Counted from the first letter of the stretch, positions 41,941 to 51,340 are shown. The stretch is 64,000 bases of DNA from Azoarcus olearius (GCF_001682385.1 NZ_CP016210.1:2046001-2110000), one strand, 5' to 3'. Notes: generated by a model from the sequence alone, not told the origin. Numbers and translations are program-made.

Positions 41941-42413
41941 AGGAATTCGGCTACGAACGCGAGCTGCACGCGGCCGAACGCCGGGTGGCCGAGGATCGCG
42001 CCGAGCTGTCGCGGGCCACGTCGCTGTGGCTGCAGCGCCGGCGCGAGACCGCGGTATCCGGCCGCGGACTGCTCGGCGCGGTGGCCGCCGGCTTCGTGGT
42101 CGGCGGCTTGATGCGCAGGCGCCGGCCCAAGCCCGCTGCGTCCAACGCCGCCGGGGCGGCCGCAGTCGGCGCGGTGGCCGGCGGCGGCATGTTTACCGCG
42201 TTGCTCGGCCTGGCCGCCAGCATGCTGCGCTCGCGCTACGGAGATCCGTGGAAGATCGCCGCGATGCTGTGGCAGCGCCAGCGCCAGGCCCGCATGGCGC
42301 GCGCGGCGGCGGCGGGGGCGCGTCCCGTGCCGCCTACGGCAGCTCCTTACACCGCGTCGCGTGCGCGGATGCCGTCCCGCCCCGGAGGAGGCGCGGGGAG
42401 TGTTCCACCTTGA
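41937..42413 (+). CDS. YqjK-position protein with glycine-rich membrane segment
   Basis: 158 residues. The charged N-terminal helix (YERELHAAERRVAEDRAELSRATSLWLQRRRE) is followed by GLLGAVAAGFVVGGLMRRRR, typical of the third protein in YqjD-YqjE-YqjK clusters, then a second Ala/Gly-rich segment (GAVAGGGMFTALLGLAASML) and a basic Pro-rich tail. Longer than E. coli YqjK. Identification rests mainly on context. Confidence 0.65.
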   Translation: MKEFGYERELHAAERRVAEDRAELSRATSLWLQRRRETAVSGRGLLGAVAAGFVVGGLMRRRRPKPAASNAAGAAAVGAVAGGGMFTALLGLAASMLRSRYGDPWKIAAMLWQRQRQARMARAAAAGARPVPPTAAPYTASRARMPSRPGGGAGSVPP

Positions 42414-42432
42414 CGTAAGCGAGTAGACCAAC

Positions 42433-45400
42433 GTGGCCGATGTGATGGGCGCGGAGTACGACTTGAGTTCCGGGCGCCGGCGCGGACAGCAGCCGGCGCC
42501 ACGGGCGGAGCAGGGGAGGGAAGCGGCTCGCGTCGCGTCCATGGCTACGATCGACTTTCCGGTAACGGAAGGCGGCTGGGAAGGCCGCCTGCGGCGGGCC
42601 GCGAGTTGGGCCGGCTGGCTGGTGGCCTTCATCGCGCTGATCGGCGCGATCGGCTGGGTGACCGGCCTGCCGCAACTCACCTCGTTCGGCGACAGCTCGC
42701 CGCCGATCCTGCCCAGCAGCGTTGCGGTGCTGGGCTTCATGGCGCTTGCGTTGTGGAGCCTGCGCCACCTGGAGGGCATGCCCAGGCGCGTCGTTGTCGG
42801 CGTGTGCGTCGGCGGCATCGTCATCGTCGCGGTGGCCGCGCTGGTGCTCGATTTCGGCCTGCTCCAGAAGCACGATGCGGTGATCTTCCTGCTCTCCGCA
42901 TTGTTCGAGCCTTATCCCACCTCGGTCGGTACCGCCTGCTGCTACCTGCTGCTGGCGGGTGCGCTGTGGCTCGCTGCGGTCGATTCGCGCAGCGCGTGGG
43001 AATGGTCGCAGTTCCTCGCGATTGCAGTAGGCGGCGTCATTCTTGTTGCGCTGATCGGGCTGACCTTCCGCATGGTGCGGCTCGACGTCGCCGTGCCCTC
43101 GCTCGGCATGGCGCTGCCGGTCGCGACCGCGCTCGCCGCGGCCAGCTTCAGCTTGCTGGTGATGCGCCCGGCGTCGCGCCTGGTGCAGTTGCTCGAGCAC
43201 GACTCGCCGGGGGCGCTGATCTTCCGCCGGCTGGTGCCGATGGCGGTGGGCCTGCCGCTGCTGGTGGCCTGGCTGCAGGCGCTCGGCCTGCGTGCCGGCT
43301 GGTTCGAGAGCACCGAAAGCGAGGGCGTGCTGACCGTGGCGGCGATCGTGGCCGGCGTCGGCCTGATCCTGCAGATGTCGAGCCGGCTCGACGAGATGAA
43401 TCTGTCGCGCTCGCAGGCCGAGCGGCGCGCCGATACCCAGCGCCAGTGGCTGGAGGTGACGCTGGCCAACATCGGCGACGCCGTGGTGACGGTGAACGAC
43501 GAAGTCCGCGTCAGCTTCATGAACGCGGCCGCGGAAGCCCTGCTCGACGTGCGCGCAGCGGCCGCGATCGGCCAGCCGGTGGCCGAACTGCTGACGCTGG
43601 TGGACGGTAGCTCCAGCGAGCCGCTCGCCTGCCCGCTGCACGCCGCATTCTCGCTCGCGCGTACCGTTGCGGTGGAAGGCGAACCCGCGGTGCGCCATCG
43701 CGACGGCACCCTGCAGGCGGTGGAAGTCACCGCGACGCCGATCAAGGACCACCGCGAGCGCGTGGTCGGCGGCGTGATGGTGCTGCGCGACGTGAGCGTG
43801 GGCCGTGCGCGCGAACATGCCGAGCGCGAGGCTTACGCCGCGCTCGACCGCCGCGTCGCCGAACGCACGCGGGCGCTCGACCGCACGATGTCGGTGCTGC
43901 GCGAGAGCACCACGCTGCTGCGCACGATCGCCGCGAGCACGCCCGAGCTGATCGTGGCCAAGAGCCGCGACGGCCGCATCATGATGATCAACCCGGCCGC
44001 GCTGCAGGCGATGGGCATGAGTCGCGCGCAGGTGGTGGGGCGCAAGGAAGAAGAACTCTTCGGCGACGCCGAGGACATCCGCCGCTCGGCGGAGAACGAC
44101 CGCCGCGTGATCGAAACCGGGCGGCCGGTGGTGGTGGAGGAGCGCCGCACGGTGCAGGAGGGCGCGCGCACCTACCTGGTCACCAAGTCTCCGCTGCGCG
44201 ACGCTCAGGGGCAGGTGTTCGGCCTGGTCGGCGTCGCCAAGGACATCACCGAACGCAAGCGCGCCCAGCAGGACCTCGAACAGTTGCTCGCCGCCGAGCA
44301 CCGCCTGCGCGGCGAGGCGGAGCGCGCCAACCGGGCCAAGGACGAGTTCCTCGCGATCGTGTCGCACGAGCTGCGCTCGCCGCTGAACGCGCTGAAGGGC
44401 TGGAGCCAGGTGCTGATCGGCAGCCGCGAGCCGGACGCAGCGCTGGTGGCGCGCGCCGCCGAGGCGATCAAGCGCAACATCGACCACCAGACGCGCCTGA
44501 TCGACGACCTGCTCGATTCCTCGCGCATCATCAGCGGCAAGCTCGACCTCGCCCTGCACCGGGTGAATCTGGTGGATGTGGTCAATGCGGTGCTCGACCT
44601 CTCCACCGACAGCGCGCAGGACAAGCACATCGAGCTGCGCTTTGCGTGCGATGTGGAAGAACTCTACGTGGATGGCGATTTCGACCGCCTGCAGCAGGTG
44701 CTGAGCAACCTGCTGTCGAACGCGATCAAGTTCACGCCGGAGGGCGGCCGGGTGCAGGTGCGCTTGTTGTGCACCGAACGCTCGGCCGAGCTGTCCGTTA
44801 CCGACAACGGCATCGGCATCGAGCCGGACTTCCTGCCCCATGTGTTCGACCGCTTCAGCCAGGCCGACACCTCGATGACCCGGCGCTATCTCGGGCTCGG
44901 CATCGGGCTGGCACTGGTGCGCAACCTGGTGGAACTGCATGGCGGCACGGTGCAGGCGAGTAGCGCCGGCAGCAACCAGGGCGCGATGTTCACCGTGATC
45001 CTGCCGCGTGCGCGCAAGCAGCTCGGGCGCGGCTCGGCCGCCAACGAACCGCGCTGGACACCGGATCGCCTGCTCGCCGGCGTCACCGCCTTCGTGCTGG
45101 ACGACGACCCGGATGCGCGCGAGGTGATGCGGCTGATGCTGGATCGTGCCGGTGCCACCGTGCGCGCCTTCGACACCAGCGAGGCCTTGCTCGAAACCTG
45201 GCGTGATCCCGCCCCGCTGCCCAGCCCGGCGGTGCTGCTGCTCGACATCGCGATGCCGGGCGACAGCGGCTTCGAGGTGCTGCGCAGGCTGCGGCTGATC
45301 GGGCGCGACCCGGTGCCGGCGATCGCGGTGAGCGCGCTGACCCATCTGGACGAGAGCCAGTTCTCCACCGCCGGCTTCCGCGGCCGGGTCGGCAAGCCGG

Positions 45401-45489
45401 TCGAGGAAGCCGTGCTGATCCAGGCGATTGCCGGCGTGCTGGGGCGCAGCGCCGCCGGCACCGCACAGCGGGGTCAGGAACGGGCCTGA
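42433..45489 (+). CDS. Hybrid sensor histidine kinase (membrane, two PAS, REC)
   Basis: 1018 residues if GTG 42433 is used; ATG 42541 (MATIDFPVTEGG) is an alternative start. About eight hydrophobic helices (45-320) form a membrane sensor; PAS domains follow at about 335-455 and 495-620. HisKA contains FLAIVSHELRSPLNALKGW with the phospho-His near 645. The HATPase domain has NLLSNAIKFTPEGG (N box) and DNGIGI, with HGGTVQA. A C-terminal receiver (VLDDDPDAREV, Asp938 in LLLDIAMP, Lys in GRVGKPV) ends the protein. The input signal is unknown. It lies 19 bp after the YqjK-like gene and could signal to the regulator at 39131 (inference). Confidence 0.93.
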   Translation: MADVMGAEYDLSSGRRRGQQPAPRAEQGREAARVASMATIDFPVTEGGWEGRLRRAASWAGWLVAFIALIGAIGWVTGLPQLTSFGDSSPPILPSSVAVLGFMALALWSLRHLEGMPRRVVVGVCVGGIVIVAVAALVLDFGLLQKHDAVIFLLSALFEPYPTSVGTACCYLLLAGALWLAAVDSRSAWEWSQFLAIAVGGVILVALIGLTFRMVRLDVAVPSLGMALPVATALAAASFSLLVMRPASRLVQLLEHDSPGALIFRRLVPMAVGLPLLVAWLQALGLRAGWFESTESEGVLTVAAIVAGVGLILQMSSRLDEMNLSRSQAERRADTQRQWLEVTLANIGDAVVTVNDEVRVSFMNAAAEALLDVRAAAAIGQPVAELLTLVDGSSSEPLACPLHAAFSLARTVAVEGEPAVRHRDGTLQAVEVTATPIKDHRERVVGGVMVLRDVSVGRAREHAEREAYAALDRRVAERTRALDRTMSVLRESTTLLRTIAASTPELIVAKSRDGRIMMINPAALQAMGMSRAQVVGRKEEELFGDAEDIRRSAENDRRVIETGRPVVVEERRTVQEGARTYLVTKSPLRDAQGQVFGLVGVAKDITERKRAQQDLEQLLAAEHRLRGEAERANRAKDEFLAIVSHELRSPLNALKGWSQVLIGSREPDAALVARAAEAIKRNIDHQTRLIDDLLDSSRIISGKLDLALHRVNLVDVVNAVLDLSTDSAQDKHIELRFACDVEELYVDGDFDRLQQVLSNLLSNAIKFTPEGGRVQVRLLCTERSAELSVTDNGIGIEPDFLPHVFDRFSQADTSMTRRYLGLGIGLALVRNLVELHGGTVQASSAGSNQGAMFTVILPRARKQLGRGSAANEPRWTPDRLLAGVTAFVLDDDPDAREVMRLMLDRAGATVRAFDTSEALLETWRDPAPLPSPAVLLLDIAMPGDSGFEVLRRLRLIGRDPVPAIAVSALTHLDESQFSTAGFRGRVGKPVEEAVLIQAIAGVLGRSAAGTAQRGQERA

Positions 45490-45543
45490 GCGCGCGGGCA
45501 GCGCTTCGGCGCGGCCCCGGAATCGCGATTGCTCGGTCCGCGC

Positions 45544-46464
45544 ATGGTGGATCAAGCTCTCCCGCCGCAGCGGGAACCTCGTGCCGGCGCCCGTCGGCGC
45601 CCCTCGTGGCCGCGCCGCGCCGGCCGTTTCGTCGGCGCCGCGCTGGGCGACTGGCTGGCTGACGGCGGCCCGTCGATGTCGGCCGCGGTCGCGTTCTACG
45701 CCGCCTTTTCGCTGGCGCCGGTGCTGGTGGTGGCGATTGCAGTGGCCAGCCTCTTCGTCGGCGCGGAGGCCGTGCAGGGGCGGCTCTTCAGCGGCATTCA
45801 GGCGGTGGTGGGCGACGAGGGCGCGGTGGTGGTGCAGGCCATGGTCGCGAGTGCCTGGAAGGCCGGCGGTGGCGGCTGGATGGGCGGCCTGTCGCTGGCC
45901 GGCACGGTGATCGGCGCCACCGCCACCTTCGCCGAACTCAACCGCTCGCTCAACATCGTCTGGCGCGCGCCGGAGAATCCGCGCGTCATCGCCAGCCTGC
46001 TGCGCGTGCGGCTGGTGTCCTTCGGCATGGTGGTCGGCACCGGCTTTCTCGTTGTGGTGCTGCTGATCGCCGACGCGGGCCTCGCCTACGGCAGCCGCAT
46101 GCTGCTCGGCGCGATGGATCTGGACCTCGCGCTCGTGCTCGGCCTGCTGGAGCAGGCGGTGTCCTTCGCCTTCCTGTGCATCGCCTTTTCACTGCTGCTG
46201 AAGCTGCTGCCGGATGTGCACGTGCCGTGGGGCGCGGCGCTGGTGGGCGGCATTGCCACCGCCGCCTTGTTCAGTCTCGGCAAGCAACTGTTCGCGCGCT
46301 ATCTCGCCTACGCCGGCACCGCCAACGCGTTTGGCGCCGCGGGTTCGCTGGCGGTGCTGATGATGTGGCTGTTCTTCTCCGCGGCCGTTTTCCTGCTTGG
46401 CGCCGAGCTTGCCGCGCGTGCCGGCGGCGGCCGCCCGGACGCGCGAATTACACCCGGGCTGTAA
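45544..46464 (+). CDS. YihY/BrkB-family inner-membrane protein
   Basis: 306 residues from ATG 45544 (a TTG at 45529 is possible). After a basic N-terminus come GGPSMSAAVAFYAAFSLAPVLVVAIAV, six hydrophobic segments and GGIATAALFSLGKQLFARYLAYAGTANAFGAAGSLAVLMMWLFFSAAVFLLGAEL, the hallmark of the YihY/BrkB (formerly called RNase BN) family. Role unknown; suggested in envelope transport. Its stop codon lies inside a palindrome (46445-46467). Confidence 0.9.
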   Translation: MVDQALPPQREPRAGARRRPSWPRRAGRFVGAALGDWLADGGPSMSAAVAFYAAFSLAPVLVVAIAVASLFVGAEAVQGRLFSGIQAVVGDEGAVVVQAMVASAWKAGGGGWMGGLSLAGTVIGATATFAELNRSLNIVWRAPENPRVIASLLRVRLVSFGMVVGTGFLVVVLLIADAGLAYGSRMLLGAMDLDLALVLGLLEQAVSFAFLCIAFSLLLKLLPDVHVPWGAALVGGIATAALFSLGKQLFARYLAYAGTANAFGAAGSLAVLMMWLFFSAAVFLLGAELAARAGGGRPDARITPGL

Positions 46465-46467
46465 TTC
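46445..46467. promoter_or_regulatory. Perfect-arm palindrome, candidate enhancer of the BON/PRC genes
   Basis: GAATTAC and GTAATTC are exact inverted repeats around ACCCGGGCT (nine bases). The spacer and the TAC-N9-GTA core closely match the site at 9657-9677 (spacer ACCCGGCCA). It is 58 bp upstream of the sigma-54-like element at 46526. Confidence 0.5.
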
Positions 46468-46525
46468 TTGCCGACGCTTCTGCCCAGGCCGGGGCGCCGC
46501 GCGGCGCATCCTCCCGCCAGGGGCG

Positions 46526-46541
46526 CGGCACGGCGATTGCA
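46526..46541 (+). promoter_or_regulatory. Candidate sigma-54 promoter of the BON-domain gene
   Basis: CGGCACG-GCGA-TTGCA matches the -24/-12 consensus at all positions but the first, with exact spacing. The start codon at 46627 is 85 bp downstream. Confidence 0.65.
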
Positions 46542-46626
46542 CCCCTGACAACCGTGGGGCGCGGCGCGCTCCGCATTCCCGTCATCGCGGCCGGCTGCAG
46601 CGGCCGACGCACGAGGAGTGGAGACG

Positions 46627-48018
46627 ATGAGAAGACAGCATACGCAGCCTTATCCGCAGGACCGCCGGCCGCAGTACCGCGACGAGGGCGGGCGCGGCGG
46701 GCCGCGCGGCGACGACAGCCGCCGTGAGCAGGCGCCGCGGCGCAACTGGTCGCAGGAAGACGAGGACGAACGGACGTTCGGCGGCTACTGGCAGGACAAC
46801 GACGCGATCCGCGACGGGGAGTTCGGTCATCCCGGCGGGGGGCGCGACCGCGGGCCAGAGGCGGGCCGCGGGGAAGAAGGACATGACTATCTCGGCCGCG
46901 AGTATGGCGCCGGCCAGCGCCCCGGCAGTCAGGGCGGCGGCCGCGACGTGGCCGGCCGGCGCGACGGCGGGCGCGGAGAGCCGCGCCAGCATCGCGGCAA
47001 CTGGCGCGGGCCCGAGCCGGTGGGGCGGCGCGGCTATCAGGATGAAAACGGTTCCTACGGCGGCGCCGAATACGACCGTGACCCTTTCGGCCGCGAGCAG
47101 GGCAGCTGGGGTTCGGGCGGGCAGGAACTGGACGAGTCGTCCTTCGACCAGAGCTACGCCCTGCGCCGCGGCTTCGGCCGTGGCATGGCGGAGATGTCGC
47201 AGCGGGGCCACTGGGGGTCGGACCAGGGCGACCTGCGCTCCACGCTCGGTTCGCCGACCTCGCGCGGCTACGGCCTGGGTGCCGGCGGCCGTGAATGGAG
47301 CGACGTGGCGCGCAATCGCCAGGGCCCGCGCGGCTACACGCGCTCGGACGAGCGCATCCGCGAGTTCATCTGTGAGCGCCTCGCCCAGCACCACCAGCTT
47401 GAAGTGTCCGACGTGAGCGTGGAGGTGCGCGACGGCACCGTGGTGCTGGAAGGCACCGTGCCCGAGCGCTACATGAAGCACGCCATCGAGGACACCGCCG
47501 ACAACTGCTGGGGCGTGAAGGACGTGGAGAACCACATACGGGTCGCCGCGCAGGGCATGCAGGGCCAGCAGTCCACCGTCCAGCAAGGTTTTCGCGGCAT
47601 GAGTTCGCAGGGCTACCAGGGCGTGCACAGCGGCGGGGCCGGGGCCGAGAACCCGGACTACGAGGCCGGTCGCGCTGCCCAGGGTACGCACGCGCAGGGC
47701 AACCAGGGCCGCGGCGAACACGGCTTTCAGGGCGCCGTGGGCGGCAGCACCGGGCCGGAAGCCACGGCCGAGGCCCAGGGCGCGCGCAACCGCGAGTCGG
47801 GTGAAAGCGGGGTGGCAACCCGCGAGGGAGTGCAACAGGGTTCAACCTCCGGCGCTGACGCCGGGGGTTCCACGAGCGCGCCGGGTAGCGTCGGCTCGCC
47901 TGCCATGCAGATAACCGAGGCACGGCAGGAAGAGCAGGGTACCCAGGGCCGCAGGGCCTCGGCGGCCGATCCGCAGGCAGTCAGCAGTACCAGCGGTCGC
48001 GGGCAAAACAACGGGTGA
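46627..48018 (+). CDS. Disordered Gly/Gln/Arg-rich protein with a BON domain
   Basis: 463 residues; ATG 46627 behind GAGGAG. The first 235 residues are hydrophilic and rich in Arg, Gly, Asp and Tyr (RGGPRGDDSRRE, GRGEEGHDYLGREYG). A single BON domain (about 238-305: DERIREFICERLAQHH, VSVEVRDGTVVLEGTVPERYMKHAIED, VKDVENHIRV) follows, then a Gly/Gln/Ser tail with repeats of the type QGMQGQQ, SSQGYQG, QGNQGRG. BON domains bind phospholipid or peptidoglycan surfaces. The flanks resemble hydrophilins that protect cells during desiccation (inference). There is no signal peptide. Confidence 0.85.
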   Translation: MRRQHTQPYPQDRRPQYRDEGGRGGPRGDDSRREQAPRRNWSQEDEDERTFGGYWQDNDAIRDGEFGHPGGGRDRGPEAGRGEEGHDYLGREYGAGQRPGSQGGGRDVAGRRDGGRGEPRQHRGNWRGPEPVGRRGYQDENGSYGGAEYDRDPFGREQGSWGSGGQELDESSFDQSYALRRGFGRGMAEMSQRGHWGSDQGDLRSTLGSPTSRGYGLGAGGREWSDVARNRQGPRGYTRSDERIREFICERLAQHHQLEVSDVSVEVRDGTVVLEGTVPERYMKHAIEDTADNCWGVKDVENHIRVAAQGMQGQQSTVQQGFRGMSSQGYQGVHSGGAGAENPDYEAGRAAQGTHAQGNQGRGEHGFQGAVGGSTGPEATAEAQGARNRESGESGVATREGVQQGSTSGADAGGSTSAPGSVGSPAMQITEARQEEQGTQGRRASAADPQAVSSTSGRGQNNG

Positions 48019-48087
48019 AGCGTCGCCGCCGGCCTCCCCCGGCCGCGGCAGCCCGTTCGGTGAAACGTGTATCCAGGAGGAAAGGAA

Positions 48088-48537
48088 ATGGCTAGTCAAT
48101 ACCCGAACACCGGAACCACCACCGGCAAGACCACGCCCATCGTAGGCGCCACCCGGGACATTCCGGAAGGACCGGGGCCCGAGATCATGGCCGCGAGCAC
48201 GCTCGAAGGCGACGATGTGGTGAACCGCCTTGACCAGGATCTCGGCAAGATCAAGGAGATCATGATCGACGTGCCCAGCGGGCGCGTGGCCTACGCCGTA
48301 TTGTCCTCGGGCGGCTTCCTCGGCATGGGCGACAAGCTGTTCGCCATCCCGTGGTCGGCGCTGACGCTGGACGTGGCCCGCAAGTGCTTCGTTCTCGACG
48401 TGGACGCGGACCGGCTGAAGAACGCGCCGGGCTTCGACAAGGACCATTGGCCGAGCATGGCCGATACCACTTGGGCCAGCGAGGTGCATGCCTATTACGG
48501 GCAGCGCAACTACTGGCAGCCTGGCGGCGATCTGTAA
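48088..48537 (+). CDS. PRC-barrel domain protein
   Basis: 149 residues; AGGAGG before ATG 48088. After a polar 30-residue lead, IMAASTLEGDDVVNRLDQDLGKIKEIMIDVPSGRVAYAVLSSGGFLGMGDKLFAIPWSALTL is a PRC barrel as in RimM and photosynthetic reaction-centre subunit H. Stand-alone PRC proteins of this type are stress-induced and of unknown function. It follows the BON gene by 69 bp without an obvious promoter, and a strong terminator comes right after it, so BON and PRC appear to be one transcript. Confidence 0.88.
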   Translation: MASQYPNTGTTTGKTTPIVGATRDIPEGPGPEIMAASTLEGDDVVNRLDQDLGKIKEIMIDVPSGRVAYAVLSSGGFLGMGDKLFAIPWSALTLDVARKCFVLDVDADRLKNAPGFDKDHWPSMADTTWASEVHAYYGQRNYWQPGGDL

Positions 48538-48556
48538 GCCGCCCGCCCGTCGACGC

Positions 48557-48582
48557 GGGGCCGGTTCGCCGGCCCCGTTTTG
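48557..48582 (+). terminator. Rho-independent terminator after the PRC gene
   Basis: GGGGCCGG and CCGGCCCC form a perfect 8-bp stem closed by a stable TTCG tetraloop, followed by GTTTTGTTG. It starts 20 bp after the stop codon. Confidence 0.85.
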
Positions 48583-48594
48583 TTGCCGCCCGTC

Positions 48595-51318
48595 ATGGAC
48601 GACCACCCCAAGGGAGCTTCCACCACCGCCTTCGTGCTGCGGCTGCTGGGGTCGGCGCTATCGCGCTACCGCAAGCGCACGCTGGTGGCGCTTGGCCTGG
48701 TGATCCTCGCCAAGCTGGCGGCCGTAGGTGTGCCGCTGGCGCTGAAGGCCATCATCGACCAGCTCGGCTCGGTGCCCGCTTCGGTGGTGCTGCCGGTGTT
48801 TCTGGTGCTGGCCTACGCGCTGCTGCGCTTCTTCAACACCTTTTTCTCGGAAGTGCGCGACGTGGTGTTCGTGCGGGTGACGCAGAGCACCGTGGCGGGC
48901 TTCCTGCTGCGGGTGTTCAACCACCTGCATCGGCTGAGCGCGCGCTTTCACGCCCGCCGCCACATGGGCGGCGTGACCCGCGACGTGGAGCGCGGCACCG
49001 CCGGCATCGGCTTCCTGCTCGGGGTCGGCCTGTTTACCATCCTGCCGACCATGGTGGAGATCGGGGCGGTGATCCTGATCATGTCGTTCAACTACAGCGA
49101 CTGGTTCACGCTGATCATCCTCGGCACCTTCGTGTTCTACACCACCTTCACGGTGGTGTTCACCGAGCGCCGCGCGATCTACCAGCGCGCGCTCAACGAG
49201 CTGGATTCCACCGCCAACGGGCGGCTGGTCGACAGCCTGCTGAACCACGAGACGGTGAAGTACTACACCAACGAGAGTTTCGAGGACCGGCGCTTTCGCA
49301 CCATCCTCGACCAGTGGCTGGAAGTGGGCGTGCAGAACCAGAAGGCGCTGTCCGCGCTGCACATCGGCCAGAGCAGCATCATCGCGGTGGGGGTGGCGAG
49401 CGTGATGCTGCTGGCGACCAACTTCGTGCTGCAGGGCGCGATGTCGGTGGGCGATCTGGTGCTGGTCAATGCCTACGTGATCCAGATCTGTCTGCCGCTC
49501 AATTCGCTCGGCTTCGTGTTCCGCCAGGCGCGCGATGCGGTGGTGAACGCCGAGAAGATGCTGCGCCTTCTGGAGCAGAAGCCGGAGATCGAGGATGCGC
49601 CGTCGGCGCCGGACCTGGTGGTGCCGCGCGGCGAGGTGCGCTTCGAGCACGTCGATTTCGGCTACGACTCCAGCCGCCAGATCCTGTGGGACGTGAGCTT
49701 CACGATCGCGCCGGGCGGCACCGTGGCGGTGGTGGGCGGCAGCGGCTCCGGCAAATCGACGCTGGCGCGGCTGCTGTTCCGCTTCTACGAGGCCAACGCC
49801 GGCCGCATCACCATCGACGGGGTGGACATCCGCAACATCTCGCAGCGCAGCCTGCGCGCGGCGCTAGGCGTGGTGCCGCAGGACACGATCATGTTCAACG
49901 ACACCATCGCCTACAACATCGCCTACGGCCGCCCCGGGGCCAACCTGGCGGATGTGATCGAGGCCGCGAAGGCCGCCCATGTGCATGAATTCATCGCCGC
50001 GCTGCCAGAGCAGTACGACACCCAGGTGGGCGAGCGCGGGGTGATGCTGTCCGGCGGCGAGAAGCAGCGCATCGCGATCGCGCGCGCCATCCTCAAGAAC
50101 CCGCCGATCATGGTGTTCGACGAGGCCACCTCGGCGCTCGACACGCGCTCGGAGCGCGCGATCCAGGAAGAGCTGGATCGCCTCGCCAGGTCGCGCACCA
50201 CCCTGATCATCGCCCACCGCCTGTCCACGGTTGTGGACGCGGACGAGATCCTGGTGCTGGAACACGGCCGCGTGGTGGAGCGCGGTTCGCACGACGCCCT
50301 GCTGCGGCGCGATGGCCTTTACGCGCAACTGTGGCGCCTGCAGCGCCAACAGCAGGAGGTGGAGCAGGCCGAGCAGGGCATGGCGATGCAGCCGGTGAAC
50401 CTGATCGCGCTGCTGGCCGGCGTGGTGGACGGGCTGAAGGAGCAGATCGACGCGCGCGGCGTCGGCTTCTACAGCACGATCGCGATCGAATCCGCCCGCA
50501 TCACCGGCGACCCGGGGCAGCTGCAGCAGGTGATGTGGACGCTCGCCGAGCGCGCGATCGCCGCCAGTCCGCCGGGCGGGCGGGTGGAATGGCGCATCGA
50601 GCGCAAGGAAGGCTATGTGCGCGTCAGCTTCCGCCATGGCGCGGCGCCGCAGGCCGAGGCGGTGGTGGACAGCGAACGCATCCGCAGCGTGGTCGAGCAG
50701 CACGGCGGTCACTTCGAGCAGCGCACCGAGGGCGTGGTGACCGAGGCCATCGTCGAGTTTCCGCTGCGCGCGGTGGGCGAACCCGCGGCGCTGGCCGCCA
50801 CGCCTGCGGGCACGCCCGCCGTGGCGCCGACGCCGGAAGCGTCGATATCCGGCGCCTGCATCCTGGTGGTGGACGACAACGCCGAGGCGCGCGCGCAGGT
50901 GGAAGCCACGCTGCACGCACACGGCGCCTTGTCACGCACCTGCGCCTCCGGCGCCGAGGCGCTGGCCTGGCTGTTCGCACTGCCGCGGGCGGAGTGGCCG
51001 GACGCATTGATCTGCGATGTCGCGCTCGGCGAGGAGGACGGCTACGACGTCATCCAGCAGTTGCGCCGCTACGAGGCGGAGCAGGGTTTCGGGCTGGGCG
51101 AACGCCTGCCGGCGATTGCGCTGAGCGCGTACGACCGCAGCGAGCACCGCATGCGCGCGCTGCTGGCCGGTTTCCAGGTGCATGTGGCCAAGCCGGTGGC
51201 GCCCGACGAGCTGGTCGCGGTGATCGCCAGCGTGCTCGGCCACCGCGCGCCGCCGCAGCTGGGCCAGCCGCGTCCGCCGCCCCTGCAGCGCCCGGGCGCT
51301 GGCGAGGGGCGGGCCTGA
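48595..51318 (+). CDS. ATM1-type ABC exporter fused to a degenerate HATPase domain and a receiver domain
   Basis: 907 residues. Residues 1-320: six-helix exporter domain of the Atm1/HMT type (NYSDWFTLIILGTFVFYT, LLNHETVKYYTNESFEDRRF). 340-585: ATPase with GGSGSGKST (about 381), Q-loop VVPQDTIMFNDTI, LSGGEKQR (about 485), IMVFDEATSALD and H-loop IAHRLST. 600-735: a segment shaped like a histidine-kinase ATPase domain (GDPGQLQQVMWTLAERAIAASPPGGRVEW, EQHGGHFEQRTEG) but with the N-box Asn and the DxGxG motif lost. 753-880: receiver domain with VVDDN, Asp near 807 (ICDVALGE), LSAYD and AKPVAP. Atm1 relatives export glutathione- or persulfide-type sulfur compounds. The fusion suggests phosphorylation-controlled export (inference). 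Confidence 0.9.
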   Translation: MDDHPKGASTTAFVLRLLGSALSRYRKRTLVALGLVILAKLAAVGVPLALKAIIDQLGSVPASVVLPVFLVLAYALLRFFNTFFSEVRDVVFVRVTQSTVAGFLLRVFNHLHRLSARFHARRHMGGVTRDVERGTAGIGFLLGVGLFTILPTMVEIGAVILIMSFNYSDWFTLIILGTFVFYTTFTVVFTERRAIYQRALNELDSTANGRLVDSLLNHETVKYYTNESFEDRRFRTILDQWLEVGVQNQKALSALHIGQSSIIAVGVASVMLLATNFVLQGAMSVGDLVLVNAYVIQICLPLNSLGFVFRQARDAVVNAEKMLRLLEQKPEIEDAPSAPDLVVPRGEVRFEHVDFGYDSSRQILWDVSFTIAPGGTVAVVGGSGSGKSTLARLLFRFYEANAGRITIDGVDIRNISQRSLRAALGVVPQDTIMFNDTIAYNIAYGRPGANLADVIEAAKAAHVHEFIAALPEQYDTQVGERGVMLSGGEKQRIAIARAILKNPPIMVFDEATSALDTRSERAIQEELDRLARSRTTLIIAHRLSTVVDADEILVLEHGRVVERGSHDALLRRDGLYAQLWRLQRQQQEVEQAEQGMAMQPVNLIALLAGVVDGLKEQIDARGVGFYSTIAIESARITGDPGQLQQVMWTLAERAIAASPPGGRVEWRIERKEGYVRVSFRHGAAPQAEAVVDSERIRSVVEQHGGHFEQRTEGVVTEAIVEFPLRAVGEPAALAATPAGTPAVAPTPEASISGACILVVDDNAEARAQVEATLHAHGALSRTCASGAEALAWLFALPRAEWPDALICDVALGEEDGYDVIQQLRRYEAEQGFGLGERLPAIALSAYDRSEHRMRALLAGFQVHVAKPVAPDELVAVIASVLGHRAPPQLGQPRPPPLQRPGAGEGRA

Positions 51319-51340
51319 AGGATTCTGACGGGAGAGGGCG

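Noticed and set aside
42334-45555. A 1073-codon open frame antisense to the hybrid kinase
   Set aside because: Composition artefact; no motif, no ribosome site, and the sense gene has complete HisKA, HATPase and REC motifs.
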